64,000 nucleotides of DNA from a virus, in the IMG/VR virus record IMGVR_UViG_3300032284_001716, positions 35,512-99,511 of that record. One strand, 5' to 3'. Position numbers and translations under genes: made by a program. Of the stretch, positions 52,013-60,872 are shown one piece after another. The notes beneath the pieces were generated by a model that worked only from the letters and a program-made list of their open reading frames with translations, ran no database searches and was not told the DNA's origin. Position 1 is the stretch's first letter. Each line of letters begins with the position of its first letter.

Positions 52013-52627
52013 TTAGGTAAACTTAGGACCGACAACCCAGATTACGATCGATCGACGCGTACCCTTTGTTATCGGCTTCACGCGATGAATCATAAATGAG
52101 GGGAAGAGAATGCATCTTCCTTTCTTAGCATCAACGGTAATAGGTTCATTCTCCATACCGTTATTGATCTGAAACTCGCCACCCTCAAAATCGTCGTTCA
52201 GTAAGAACGTCAGTGATAACTTACGTGTGTCATGCATATTCTGTGGCATGTGACCCATGCCCATATCCATATGCCAATCATACTTTCCCTCTTCATCAGA
52301 GTTGTAGACTGTATATTGGAAAGCATCGTATCCGTTCAACTCAAATCCATAGTACATCTCATTGATGCTCTGGATGACAAAGTTAAATTTATCAAAGATC
52401 CATGCAGTCTCTGGTGTACGTGCGTGGAACTTTACATTCGACTTACGGACTCTCTCGGTTTCCTCTTGAGTGCCGGAGAATGTGGTACCACGTTCAGTTC
52501 CCTGTTCTTCACAGTAATTAAGTACTGCCTGAATCTCTTCCTCAGTAAAGAGGTCGTCCCAGAATGACCATGGGTGCGTGATACGTGAACGATTATACGG
52601 ATCGTTATAGATTGTTGTGTACTTCAT
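52013..52627 (-). CDS. 2OG-Fe(II) oxygenase (prolyl 4-hydroxylase/PKHD type)
   Basis: 204 residues. The oxygenase signature is complete: 'YDWHMDMG' (His119, Asp121), 'RKLSLTFLLNDDFEGGEFQI', 'GRCILFPSFMIHRVKPITKG' (His181), and 'RRSIVIWV' (Arg191). Enzymes of this group hydroxylate proteins or small molecules with 2-oxoglutarate and Fe(II); phages of aquatic bacteria often carry them. The ATG overlaps the stop of the upstream gene by four bases (52624-52627). Third gene of a leftward unit that starts near 54269. Confidence 0.85.
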   Translation of the reverse strand: MKYTTIYNDPYNRSRITHPWSFWDDLFTEEEIQAVLNYCEEQGTERGTTFSGTQEETERVRKSNVKFHARTPETAWIFDKFNFVIQSINEMYYGFELNGYDAFQYTVYNSDEEGKYDWHMDMGMGHMPQNMHDTRKLSLTFLLNDDFEGGEFQINNGMENEPITVDAKKGRCILFPSFMIHRVKPITKGTRRSIVIWVVGPKFT

Positions 52628-53313
52628 TTACGGAAAATTCTCCAATTAGACGATGGCTGAATGCCTGTAGGTTTTGCTTCCACTTTTCTATAGGTAAAGA
52701 ATACGTCACCTGCAAGACAAACTCTCTTCTGTTTAAGATCATCTAAACTCTTGCAGCCTTCATCAAACTCAGAATTACCATAACCAACAGTGTGATGACT
52801 CAACCTTGCAGGGAATACGAAAAGATTTCCCTCAGTCGGGGCAAAGCCTGTGTCATATGCGTTAAACTTGTTAACCTCGGTAGAGTTAAACCTGATCATC
52901 CCATAGTATGGGTCATTCATGTGTGGAGGTGTTGACGAGAAGACAATAGGTTTCTCAAGTTGATCCGGAATGTTAGCATAGTATGTGAATGAAAGATGAG
53001 CATCTTCATGGCTATGGAAAGGTGTGTGTCTTTCCTTGGTGATGTTCATCCAAGTCTTAACAATGTTAATATCAAAGATTTCAGGATCGATAGCAAGAGT
53101 ACGAAGATACTCTTCAATAGAGCCAGTAATATATCCAAACAACGGCGCAAAGGCTTCCTCATGGTGGATATTGACGTGACCAGTATACTCATTCGAGTAA
53201 CCGTCAACAGTCATATACTTCATGAGTTTGCTTAGGAAGATCGGCTTGAACTTATCAGCATCCCTATACTGATCTTCAAGAACTAGTGTTGGAAAGAGTG
53301 CATGTCTAATCAT
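52624..53313 (-). CDS. 2OG-Fe(II) oxygenase-like protein (second, 2OG-FeII_Oxy_5 type)
   Basis: 229 residues. The start 'HALFPTLVLEDQY' is typical of this oxygenase group. 'TPFHSHEDAHLSFTYYANIP' carries His102-x-Asp104, 'NLFVFPARLSHHTVGY' gives a distal His (173 or 174), and 'KRVCLAGDVFFT' gives Arg197. The order matches 2OG-Fe(II) oxygenases next to it, though overall similarity is low. It lies between TctC 3 and the PKHD-type gene, overlapping both by four bases, so the three are one unit. Confidence 0.7.
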   Translation of the reverse strand: MIRHALFPTLVLEDQYRDADKFKPIFLSKLMKYMTVDGYSNEYTGHVNIHHEEAFAPLFGYITGSIEEYLRTLAIDPEIFDINIVKTWMNITKERHTPFHSHEDAHLSFTYYANIPDQLEKPIVFSSTPPHMNDPYYGMIRFNSTEVNKFNAYDTGFAPTEGNLFVFPARLSHHTVGYGNSEFDEGCKSLDDLKQKRVCLAGDVFFTYRKVEAKPTGIQPSSNWRIFRK

Positions 53314-54269
53314 CTATTGGCCTCATTTAACCTTTTCAGTTTTTCAACAAAAGCGTCGTCTACACGAATCACATACTTAACTATATTGAGGGCTTCATCG
53401 TGGTAGATCGGATTGACCTCTATGTTCATCTTTCTTGCTTCCTCTAGATACTCAGAGTCCATTACGGCTTTCGTAAAAGCTTCACGCAGTTCCTGAGCAT
53501 TCTTTTCAGGAATTCCTGGAGGGGCGACAAATGGCCTTAACATAGCATAGCTTGCCTCCACAATAGATAGTATTGTTTTGTCTGTATCTAATTGTACCAT
53601 CTCAGCGAGAGTCTGTACATCTTTATATTCTATGTGTCTATGAATACCGTTACCAAACTGCATGCATGCATTGATACCTGAATCTGGCTTAAGCCAGTTA
53701 GGCTTCTGCGTCTTGATACCAACTAGATTATAAACTACAGCATCAACCTCTTTTCTCTCGAGAGCCATTCTGGCATCTCCGGGAGTTGCATAACCTGTAA
53801 CGATCTTAGCATCTAACTTAGCTATATCACGAACTAGGAAAGCCGGATTCACACCTGCATAGTTCTCTGATCCGATGATCTTTGGATTATCCGTGTTGCA
53901 CCACATGATAACTGCATCCTTACGCCCGTCGACGTTTGAACCAATCCATGTGAATTTAGTAGCATCAAATTGTACGTTAGGGACGTGTAGTGTACCGACT
54001 AATGGAATTTCCTTGTAGAAGGTGCCGATGACCGACCCATCCTTAGGTGCAATATTGTATAGGTAGTTGGCTGCAACCAGGCTGGCTGCCCCAGGCATGG
54101 ACTGAATAACTAGTGTCGGTTTGTTAGGAAGATATTTGACCAGATACTTACCAAGCACTCTGGCATTGATATTGTAGCTATCGTTGTCTGATGGGACGAT
54201 AATCTTTAGGGTTTCTGCCGCAGCCGGCGTGACCATTAGGGTCAAAGCGAGGATAATCGCTCGAAACAT
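53310..54269 (-). CDS. tctC: TctC/Bug-type solute-binding protein 3
   Basis: 319 residues, full family length. Signal peptide 'MFRAIILALTLMVTPAAA' is followed by 'ETLKIIVPSDNDSYNINARV', then 'LVIQSMPGAASLVAANYLYN', 'DGSVIGTFYKEIPLVGTL', 'FTWIGSNVDGRKDAVIMW', and 'FVAPPGIPEKNAQELREAFT' with 'MDSEYLEEARKMNIEVNPI'. This is the most conventional TctC of the three and is on the opposite strand from the other two. First gene of a leftward unit with a late promoter motif 40 nt upstream. No TctA/TctB is present. Confidence 0.85.
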   Translation of the reverse strand: MFRAIILALTLMVTPAAAETLKIIVPSDNDSYNINARVLGKYLVKYLPNKPTLVIQSMPGAASLVAANYLYNIAPKDGSVIGTFYKEIPLVGTLHVPNVQFDATKFTWIGSNVDGRKDAVIMWCNTDNPKIIGSENYAGVNPAFLVRDIAKLDAKIVTGYATPGDARMALERKEVDAVVYNLVGIKTQKPNWLKPDSGINACMQFGNGIHRHIEYKDVQTLAEMVQLDTDKTILSIVEASYAMLRPFVAPPGIPEKNAQELREAFTKAVMDSEYLEEARKMNIEVNPIYHDEALNIVKYVIRVDDAFVEKLKRLNEANR

Positions 54270-54283
54270 TTACTTCTCCATGA

Positions 54284-54291
54284 GATAAATA
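54284..54291 (+). promoter_or_regulatory. T4-type late promoter (GATAAATA), rightward
   Basis: GATAAATA in the gap between divergent units, 35 nt before the gp13 ATG. Same sequence as the rightward motif at 5029-5036. Confidence 0.55.
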
Positions 54292-54308
54292 ATAAAGAAT
54301 CACGCTTG

Positions 54309-54316
54309 TATTTATA
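54309..54316 (-). promoter_or_regulatory. T4-type late promoter (TATAAATA), leftward
   Basis: Minus strand reads TATAAATA, 40 nt upstream of the TctC 3 ATG. It lies beyond the rightward promoter, repeating the arrangement seen at 5029-5053. Confidence 0.6.
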
Positions 54317-54325
54317 GGACCTCCA

Positions 54326-55066
54326 ATGGCCGCCATTTCATCAAGAAACGACTTTAAGAAATATTGCCTTCGTAAGCTCGGTGCACCTGTCATTGAGATT
54401 AATGTTGATGATGATCAGCTCGAGGATCGTGTCACCGAGGCTATCAGCTATTATTGGGACTATCACTTTGATGGCGCCGATAAGGTATACTACAAGTACC
54501 AGATCACACCAACGGACATTACGAACAAGTATATCACTATGCCTGATAATATCATCGGCGTGGTTAATCTGTTCCCAATTGGTCAGGCGCTGAACACGAA
54601 CAATCTATTCAACATTCGTTATCAGATCGCTCTAAATGATTTATACACACTAACATCTGTCAGTATGGTTCCATACTATATGGCTCTCCAACACATTCAG
54701 TTCCTTGAGCAGTTCCTAGTTGGTCAGCAGCCTCTACGTTATAACCGTGTTATCGGCCGATGCTATATCGATATGGACTGGACGATCGTTAATCCTGGCG
54801 ACTATCTTATCCTTGAAGCTTATCAGGTTGTTGATCCTGAGCTTTATGTTAAGGGATATAATGAGCGCTGGCTTCAGAACTATGCTACTGTCCTTATCAA
54901 GGAACAGTGGGGAAGTAACCTCAAGAAGTTCGAGGGCATGCAACTTCCAGGTGGCCTAAAATTCAATGGACAAAAGATATACGACGAGGCACGACAGGAT
55001 AGAGCAGCTATGGAGCAGGAAATGATTACCGGCTTCAGCATGCCCGTCCATGATATGATCGGGTAA
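54326..55066 (+). CDS. 13: gp13 neck protein
   Basis: 246 residues (T4: 309). It shows the gp13 signature 'FKKYCLRKLGAPVIEINVDD', 'DQLEDRVTEAISYYWDYHFD', 'YLILEAYQVVDPELY' and 'VLIKEQWGSNLKKFEGMQLP', ending with 'IYDEARQDRAAMEQEM'. gp13 with gp14 closes the head after packaging and forms the neck where the tail joins. It starts the rightward head and neck operon, followed two bases later by gp14. Confidence 0.85.
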   Translation: MAAISSRNDFKKYCLRKLGAPVIEINVDDDQLEDRVTEAISYYWDYHFDGADKVYYKYQITPTDITNKYITMPDNIIGVVNLFPIGQALNTNNLFNIRYQIALNDLYTLTSVSMVPYYMALQHIQFLEQFLVGQQPLRYNRVIGRCYIDMDWTIVNPGDYLILEAYQVVDPELYVKGYNERWLQNYATVLIKEQWGSNLKKFEGMQLPGGLKFNGQKIYDEARQDRAAMEQEMITGFSMPVHDMIG

Positions 55067-55068
55067 CA

Positions 55069-55791
55069 ATGGCTACCAATTTTTACTTTAATAATTTCCA
55101 AGCTAGCGGCGAGCAGAATCTTCTCGAGAACCTGATCATTGAATCAATCAAGATCTATGGTGAGGATATGCTTTACATTCCGCGTAATCTTGGTAATTTA
55201 GATGCTTTATACACTGCAGATGATCAATCGTCTTATACGAAGTCATTTGGAATTGAAATGTATATTAAGAATGTTGATGGTTTTGCCGGTGATGGTAACT
55301 TTATGTCTAAGTTCGGCCTTGAGATTAGAGACCAGGTTGTGTTCTCAGTTGCGCAGCGTATATTCAACAATGAGATTGGTGATACGACCGGATTCACACG
55401 CCCGAGAGAAGGCGATCTAATCTTCTTCCCTCTTAATAAGAAATGCTTCCAGATCAAGTATGTCAACAAGTTTGAGATGTACTACCAGTTAGGTAGCCTG
55501 CAGACTTGGGAGATGACATGTGAACTATTCGAGTATTCAGACGAAACTATGAATACCGGTATTCCTGAGATTGATGTTCTTCAGGTAAAGTTCAGCACCA
55601 ATGAGCTTGACTATACTCTAAGAGATACTGATAACAACTATCTTCAGAATGAGGATGGCGACTTCATCATGAATACTCAATATGATCTGAATGTCATTGA
55701 AGGTACTGGAACAAACGAAGTATTTGCGACAGAGACGAGCGGTATTATTGACTTTACACAGGTCGATCCATTTAGTGAAGGTCACTTCTAA
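55069..55791 (+). CDS. 14: gp14 neck protein
   Basis: 240 residues (T4: 256). Family parts include 'NLLENLIIESIKIYGEDMLY', 'IPRNLGNLDALYTADDQSSY', 'IEMYIKNVDGFAGDGNFMSK' and 'TRPREGDLIFFPLNKKCFQI'. gp14 forms the collar with gp13. The stop and the next ATG overlap (TAATG), and the order gp13-gp14-gp15 matches T4. Confidence 0.9.
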   Translation: MATNFYFNNFQASGEQNLLENLIIESIKIYGEDMLYIPRNLGNLDALYTADDQSSYTKSFGIEMYIKNVDGFAGDGNFMSKFGLEIRDQVVFSVAQRIFNNEIGDTTGFTRPREGDLIFFPLNKKCFQIKYVNKFEMYYQLGSLQTWEMTCELFEYSDETMNTGIPEIDVLQVKFSTNELDYTLRDTDNNYLQNEDGDFIMNTQYDLNVIEGTGTNEVFATETSGIIDFTQVDPFSEGHF

Positions 55792-56609
55792 TGTTCGGAC
55801 AGAATTTCTACTTCTCAACTATTAGAAAGTATGTGACACTATTTGGCACATTGTTCGATGATATTACTATCATTAGAACAGATCAAGCTGGTCACCTGAA
55901 CGCTGTTATCAAAGTTCCCGTCACGTATGGACCTAAGGAAAAGATGCTTGCTCGCATCGAGGAAGATCCAAATATCGATAGGCCGACAGCTACACCTACT
56001 CTACCGCTAATGTCATTTGAGATGACTAATCTTACCTATGACAATACTAGAAAGTTGAACACTGTTGGTAGAAGCGCATTTGTCGGACCAAACAACCAGT
56101 ATTCGTATCAGTATAATCCTGTTCCATACAATATTGGATTCAGGCTTTACATCTACGTTAAGAACGCCGAGGATGGGACAAAGATCGTAGAGCAGATTCT
56201 ACCTTACTTTACACCTGACTTTACTACCACATTAAAGCTTATTCCTGAGATGAACATCACGATGGATATTCCAACCGTGATGAATACTATTACCCAGGAT
56301 GACACTTACACTGGTGACTTTAAAGAACGCAGAGCTATTATCTGGACATTAGACTTCACCATGAAGGGTTACATCTATGGACCGGTGAAGAAAGCTCCTA
56401 TCATTCTATTTGCAAATACTGTGTTCTATACACCGAAAGACATTAATAATCTTGCAAATACAGAGTATTCAGATTACGTGTCTGTTCGCCCAGGTTTAAC
56501 AGCAAATGGCCAGCCAACATCAAATGGTGATCTATCTATTAGTACTTATGACATCTTGGCATCTGATGACTATGGATACATAATCGATAAAGGTTATAAT
56601 GAGACATGA
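55791..56609 (+). CDS. 15: gp15 tail terminator / sheath stabiliser
   Basis: 272 residues, same length as T4 gp15. Key parts are 'STIRKYVTLFGTLFDDITII', 'IKVPVTYGPKEKMLARIEED', 'TLPLMSFEMTNLTYDNTRKL' and 'IGFRLYIYVKNAEDGTKIVE', with 'ERRAIIWTLDFTMKGYIYGP' later. The hexamer caps the finished tail and connects to the neck. It overlaps gp16 by four bases (ATGA). Confidence 0.92.
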   Translation: MFGQNFYFSTIRKYVTLFGTLFDDITIIRTDQAGHLNAVIKVPVTYGPKEKMLARIEEDPNIDRPTATPTLPLMSFEMTNLTYDNTRKLNTVGRSAFVGPNNQYSYQYNPVPYNIGFRLYIYVKNAEDGTKIVEQILPYFTPDFTTTLKLIPEMNITMDIPTVMNTITQDDTYTGDFKERRAIIWTLDFTMKGYIYGPVKKAPIILFANTVFYTPKDINNLANTEYSDYVSVRPGLTANGQPTSNGDLSISTYDILASDDYGYIIDKGYNET

Positions 56610-57031
56610 CAGCAAATAATGATCCGTTAGGTAAAGCATTGAACCTAACACCGATGGCGACCGATACTGCGGTCAAGTCGATTGTTGCTAAGGCACACGA
56701 TGACAGCGCCAAGAATGACTTCGAGATGGCAAGATCAAACATTCACGAGGTCATTCAGAATGGCACTTATGCAATTGAGAAGTTATCACAGATAGCAGAT
56801 CAAAGCCAGCATCCAAGGGCCTTTGAGGTTCTAGCAACACTTATGAAAACTATGCTTGATGCTAATAAGGACTTACTTGACCTGCAGAAGAAGATCCGAG
56901 ACATCTCTGCTGCCGATGCTCCGACTAATGAAAATGCAAAGCAAGTGACGAATAACCTATTTGTTGGATCTACTGCAGACCTTCAGAAAGTCATTGAGGA
57001 TATGAAAAATGGTGGATCTAAGTCAGCTTAA
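56606..57031 (+). CDS. 16: gp16 small terminase subunit
   Basis: 141 residues (T4: 164). Typical helical gp16: 'DFEMARSNIHEVIQNGTYAI', 'EKLSQIADQSQHPRAFEVLA', 'LMKTMLDANKDLLDLQKKIR' and 'VTNNLFVGSTADLQKVIEDM'. It recognises DNA and stimulates the gp17 ATPase. It overlaps gp17 by 23 bases, an arrangement also typical for T4. Confidence 0.88.
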   Translation: MTANNDPLGKALNLTPMATDTAVKSIVAKAHDDSAKNDFEMARSNIHEVIQNGTYAIEKLSQIADQSQHPRAFEVLATLMKTMLDANKDLLDLQKKIRDISAADAPTNENAKQVTNNLFVGSTADLQKVIEDMKNGGSKSA

Positions 57032-58655
57032 AGGTTATAACGGTAACCAAAATCTAAAGCGATCACGACAGTCGATTGAGTGGACACCAGATCTAGTTAG
57101 TGAGTACGTTAAGTGCTCTGACGATCCTATCTACTTTATTGAAACATATATGAAGATCATCAATATCAATGAGGGTCTGGTAAGCTTCAAGCTATATGAC
57201 TATCAGAAAGAGATGGTCTTGGCTATGAAGGAGAATCGCTTCAATATCATTGCGACCGCGCGTCAGGCTGGTAAGTCAACAGTAACCTGCGGATTCATTC
57301 TTTGGTATATCATCTTCCACGCAGATAAAACAGTCGCACTACTTGCCAATAAAGGAGAGACCGCCCGAGAGATTCTTGGTCGTGTCCAGTTGGCTTATGA
57401 GCATCTTCCTCGTTGGTTGCAGCACGGGGTTGTTGAGTGGAACAAAGGCTCATTCGAGCTTGAAAACAACTCACGTGTTATCGCAGCTGCTACCTCAAAG
57501 TCAGGTATTCGTGGTTACTCTATCAACCTACTGTTCATCGACGAGGCTGCATTTATTGAGAACTGGGATGAATTTTTTACATCGGTTTATCCTACCATCT
57601 CATCTGGTAAAGAATCTAAGGTCATTCTCGTATCGACACCAAACGGTTTGAATCACTTCTACTCTCTATGGATTAATGCTAGAGAGAAAAGAAATGGTTA
57701 TCATCCGATCGAGGTTATGTGGAATGCAGTTCCTGGTCGTGATGAGCGATGGAAGCAAGATACACTAGCCGCGATGAACTTCGATACAGAAAAGTTTGAG
57801 CAGGAATATGGTGTTGAGTTCATGGGTTCATCCGGTACACTTATTGCTGGTTGGAAACTAAAGGAACTAGTGCATCAGGTGCCTATTGTCCTAAAACAAG
57901 GATTATCACAATACGTCCTTCCTGAGAAAGGCCACTCCTATATCATCATGGCTGACGTGTCACGAGGTAAGGGATTAGACTACTCGGCCTTCCATATCAT
58001 AGACGTCACAAAGATGCCGTATAATCAGGTATGCGTCTATAGAAATAACTCAATCACACCCCTAGACTATGCAGCTATCATCCACAAGATGGCTGTGGCT
58101 TATAACCAAGCTTCTGTTATGGTTGAGATTAACGACATCGGTGAGCAGGTTGGTCAATCACTTCACTTTGACTATGAGTACGAAGGTGTCCTTCTAACAG
58201 AATCAGCTGGTAGAGCTGGCAAGAGGGTAACACTTCGAAGCAGTGGACCATCGGTTGATTGGGGCATCAGAACAACAAAGATAGTTAAAGCGGCTGGCTG
58301 CTCTATTATCAAGCTACTAATCGAACAGAATCAGCTGATCATTAACGACTTCCATACGATAGAGGAGCTTGCAACCTTCTCACGTAAGCTCAATAGTTAC
58401 GAGGCTGAGGAAGGAAAGCATGATGACTTAGTCATGGGGCTTGTACTTTTTGGTTGGTTGTCCGATCAACAATACTTCAGAGAATATACAGACATAAATA
58501 CATTACAGAGACTACGTGAAAAGTCAGAAGAAGAGATCATGGATGATATGCTTCCATTCGGTTTCATCGATGACGGCAGAGACGACGTTATCGAACAACT
58601 CGAGTTGCCAAGGGGCAACTGGCTGGTGTCTGATATAGAGAACGAGTTTTTATAA
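57009..58655 (+). CDS. 17: gp17 large terminase subunit
   Basis: 548 residues (T4: 610). Walker A 'ARQAGKST' is at 84-91, Walker B 'LLFIDEA' at 174-180, the coupling motif 'VILVSTPNG' at 205-213. The nuclease half carries Asp316 ('MADVSRG'), Glu373 ('MVEINDIG') and Asp472/473 ('HDDLVMG'). It packages DNA into the prohead and cuts it. GAGGAT precedes the ATG at a normal distance. The stop codon lies inside the late promoter of gp18. Confidence 0.95.
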   Translation: MVDLSQLKGYNGNQNLKRSRQSIEWTPDLVSEYVKCSDDPIYFIETYMKIININEGLVSFKLYDYQKEMVLAMKENRFNIIATARQAGKSTVTCGFILWYIIFHADKTVALLANKGETAREILGRVQLAYEHLPRWLQHGVVEWNKGSFELENNSRVIAAATSKSGIRGYSINLLFIDEAAFIENWDEFFTSVYPTISSGKESKVILVSTPNGLNHFYSLWINAREKRNGYHPIEVMWNAVPGRDERWKQDTLAAMNFDTEKFEQEYGVEFMGSSGTLIAGWKLKELVHQVPIVLKQGLSQYVLPEKGHSYIIMADVSRGKGLDYSAFHIIDVTKMPYNQVCVYRNNSITPLDYAAIIHKMAVAYNQASVMVEINDIGEQVGQSLHFDYEYEGVLLTESAGRAGKRVTLRSSGPSVDWGIRTTKIVKAAGCSIIKLLIEQNQLIINDFHTIEELATFSRKLNSYEAEEGKHDDLVMGLVLFGWLSDQQYFREYTDINTLQRLREKSEEEIMDDMLPFGFIDDGRDDVIEQLELPRGNWLVSDIENEFL

Positions 58656-58658
58656 ATA
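58651..58658 (+). promoter_or_regulatory. T4-type late promoter (TATAAATA)
   Basis: Perfect TATAAATA overlapping the gp17 stop codon, 46 nt before the gp18 ATG. The sheath gene needs high expression. Confidence 0.75.
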
Positions 58659-58703
58659 TCGTAGAATCTATAGCATACATTTTCCACTGGAAGGAGAACT
58701 CAA

Positions 58704-60842
58704 ATGCCTTTTCAACTAAGCCCTGGCGTTAACGTCACTGAGATCGATCTAACAACGGTCGTTCCTGCAGTCGCAACATCGACTGGTGCTATCGCCGGTA
58801 TCTTCAATTGGGGCCCGCTCGATGAGCGTATCCTAATTGATAACGAGACAAAACTCGTTAACACATTCGGCAAGCCCAACTCAAATAACGCAGAAACATG
58901 GTTCACAGCCGCTAACTTCCTAAGCTATACAAATAGCCTTTATGTTGTTAGATCAGCTAATACTACATCAGCTGATCCTACCGTTGGTGCTGCTTCAGCT
59001 ATTGCCAACAACGGTGCAGTAGTCAGCTATCTCACAGAGCTTGTTAAGAATGAGCAGGATTTCCTTCTTAAGAAGGATACTACTACCGGTCTTAACCTGT
59101 TTGATGCAAACACACGTTTTGTTGCTAAGTACCCTGGTGCTCTTGGCAACTCACTATATGTTTCAATGGTAGACAATACACAACAGTATGTTGGAACTCT
59201 TTACTCAAACGGTTCATATGTCAACTCAACATATGCTAATGCCGAACTTACAATTACTCGTGCAATTGGTTCGAACCTAGCTATCTTTACCGTTAAGTCG
59301 ACTCAAGGCAACGTTGCCGCAAACATTGCTGCATCTAATGCTTATATGAACTTTGTTATCGGTTCGATCGCTATCAATGACTATGTCACGTTTGGTAATA
59401 CATCTGTTGGAATTCAGTATTCTCAGCTTTCTGGAAATGGTGCAGCAACAGTAAATGCTACACATACTATTTGCTCGGTATACTTCCAAGATACATATTC
59501 ATTAGGCAGTGACTTTATTGCTAACAATGCACAGAATTCTATCCTAAATCATTATTGGGAATTCTTCAACGTTGTATCGCAGCCTCCAGTTCAGACTGAT
59601 TATGTTGCTAACTTTGGTAACACTGCAGCTATCGACGGTCTACATATTGTAGTTGTCGACAGGCTTGGTAAGTTCACAGGCGTTCCTGGCACTGTCCTTG
59701 AAACATACGAGAATCTATCTCGTGCGACGGATGCTAAGACTGTTGGCGGTGCATCTAACTATTACCAGACTGTTATCAACCAGAACTCACAATATATCTG
59801 GTCAGTCCGTGATCGCGCATCAGCGTCTTCAAATACAGCTGTTAACCTAGTATCATCAACATCAAGCAATACTGCTAGATACACATTCACTGGTGGTGCA
59901 GATGGTTATACAGAATCAACGGCTCCTCTATACGTTCTAGCTGATGGTTACGATAACTTTGCATCTGCTGAAGATGTTGACGTTTCTCTAATTCTTCAGG
60001 GTAAGCCAACAGGCGGTTCGACATCTCAGGGTGGTATGACAGTCGGTAAGTTCCAGCTTGCTAACTATCTGATCGATAATATCGCAGAGACAAGAAAAGA
60101 TTGTGTTGTCTTCGTTACGCCAGATGATGGTGCAGTAACTGGCAATATGGGTAATGAGTCAACTGCTCTTGTTAACTGGCGCAATGCAATGCATGACAGC
60201 TCATACGCTGTTGTCGACTCTGGTTATAAGTATCAGTATGACCGCTACAATGACGTGTATCGCTACCTGCCTTCAAACGGCGATGTTGCTGGTCTATGCG
60301 CACGCACAGACAATACACGTGATCCTTGGTGGTCACCTGCCGGCTTCAATCGTGGTCAGCTAAAGAATATCGTTAAGCTTCGCTACAACCCACGCAAGGC
60401 AGATCGTGATCTTCTTTACAGCCATGGTATCAACCCGATCGTCACATTCCCTGGTCAGGGTACTATCCTGTTCGGTGATAAAACAGCTCAGACGAAGCCA
60501 TCTGCATTCGATCACATTAACGTTCGTCGTCTGTTCATTGTCCTTGAGAAGGCCATTGCAACTGCTGCGAAGTTTACCCTGTTCGAGTTCAACGACGAGT
60601 TCACAAGAGCACAGTTCAAGAACCTAGTAACTCCTTTCCTACGTGACGTTCAAGGTCGCCGTGGTATCACTGACTTCCTAGTGGTCTGCGATGCAACTAA
60701 CAACACACCGGAGAGAGTGGATCGTAACGAGTTCTGGGGCGACATCTATATCAAGCCTGCACGTTCTATCAACTATATCCAGTTGAACTTCGTTGCGGTT
60801 AGAACCGGTGTTCAGTTCTCTGAAGTCGTTGGTCAGTTCTAA
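58704..60842 (+). CDS. 18: gp18 tail sheath protein
   Basis: 712 residues (T4: 659). The start 'LSPGVNVTEIDLTTVVPAVA', 'GAIAGIFNWGPLDERILIDN' is the sheath signature. The C-terminal part 'QLKNIVKLRYNPRKADRDLL', 'GINPIVTFPGQGTILFGDKT', 'HINVRRLFIVLEKAI' and 'NEFWGDIYIKPARSINYIQL' is strongly conserved in contractile sheaths. The protein contracts to drive the tube. The middle is long and Asn/Thr-rich compared with T4. GGAGAA precedes the ATG. Confidence 0.95.
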   Translation: MPFQLSPGVNVTEIDLTTVVPAVATSTGAIAGIFNWGPLDERILIDNETKLVNTFGKPNSNNAETWFTAANFLSYTNSLYVVRSANTTSADPTVGAASAIANNGAVVSYLTELVKNEQDFLLKKDTTTGLNLFDANTRFVAKYPGALGNSLYVSMVDNTQQYVGTLYSNGSYVNSTYANAELTITRAIGSNLAIFTVKSTQGNVAANIAASNAYMNFVIGSIAINDYVTFGNTSVGIQYSQLSGNGAATVNATHTICSVYFQDTYSLGSDFIANNAQNSILNHYWEFFNVVSQPPVQTDYVANFGNTAAIDGLHIVVVDRLGKFTGVPGTVLETYENLSRATDAKTVGGASNYYQTVINQNSQYIWSVRDRASASSNTAVNLVSSTSSNTARYTFTGGADGYTESTAPLYVLADGYDNFASAEDVDVSLILQGKPTGGSTSQGGMTVGKFQLANYLIDNIAETRKDCVVFVTPDDGAVTGNMGNESTALVNWRNAMHDSSYAVVDSGYKYQYDRYNDVYRYLPSNGDVAGLCARTDNTRDPWWSPAGFNRGQLKNIVKLRYNPRKADRDLLYSHGINPIVTFPGQGTILFGDKTAQTKPSAFDHINVRRLFIVLEKAIATAAKFTLFEFNDEFTRAQFKNLVTPFLRDVQGRRGITDFLVVCDATNNTPERVDRNEFWGDIYIKPARSINYIQLNFVAVRTGVQFSEVVGQF

Positions 60843-60848
60843 TAAATA
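60841..60848 (+). promoter_or_regulatory. Possible late promoter (AATAAATA)
   Basis: AATAAATA overlapping the gp18 stop codon, 24 nt before the gp19 ATG. One base from consensus. Confidence 0.4.
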
Positions 60849-60872
60849 GATCAAAGGACAAGGAGTAATCAA

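Noticed and set aside
52232-52567. 111-codon frame opposite the PKHD-type oxygenase
   Set aside because: The minus-strand gene has a full catalytic motif set; the plus frame has no recognisable feature.
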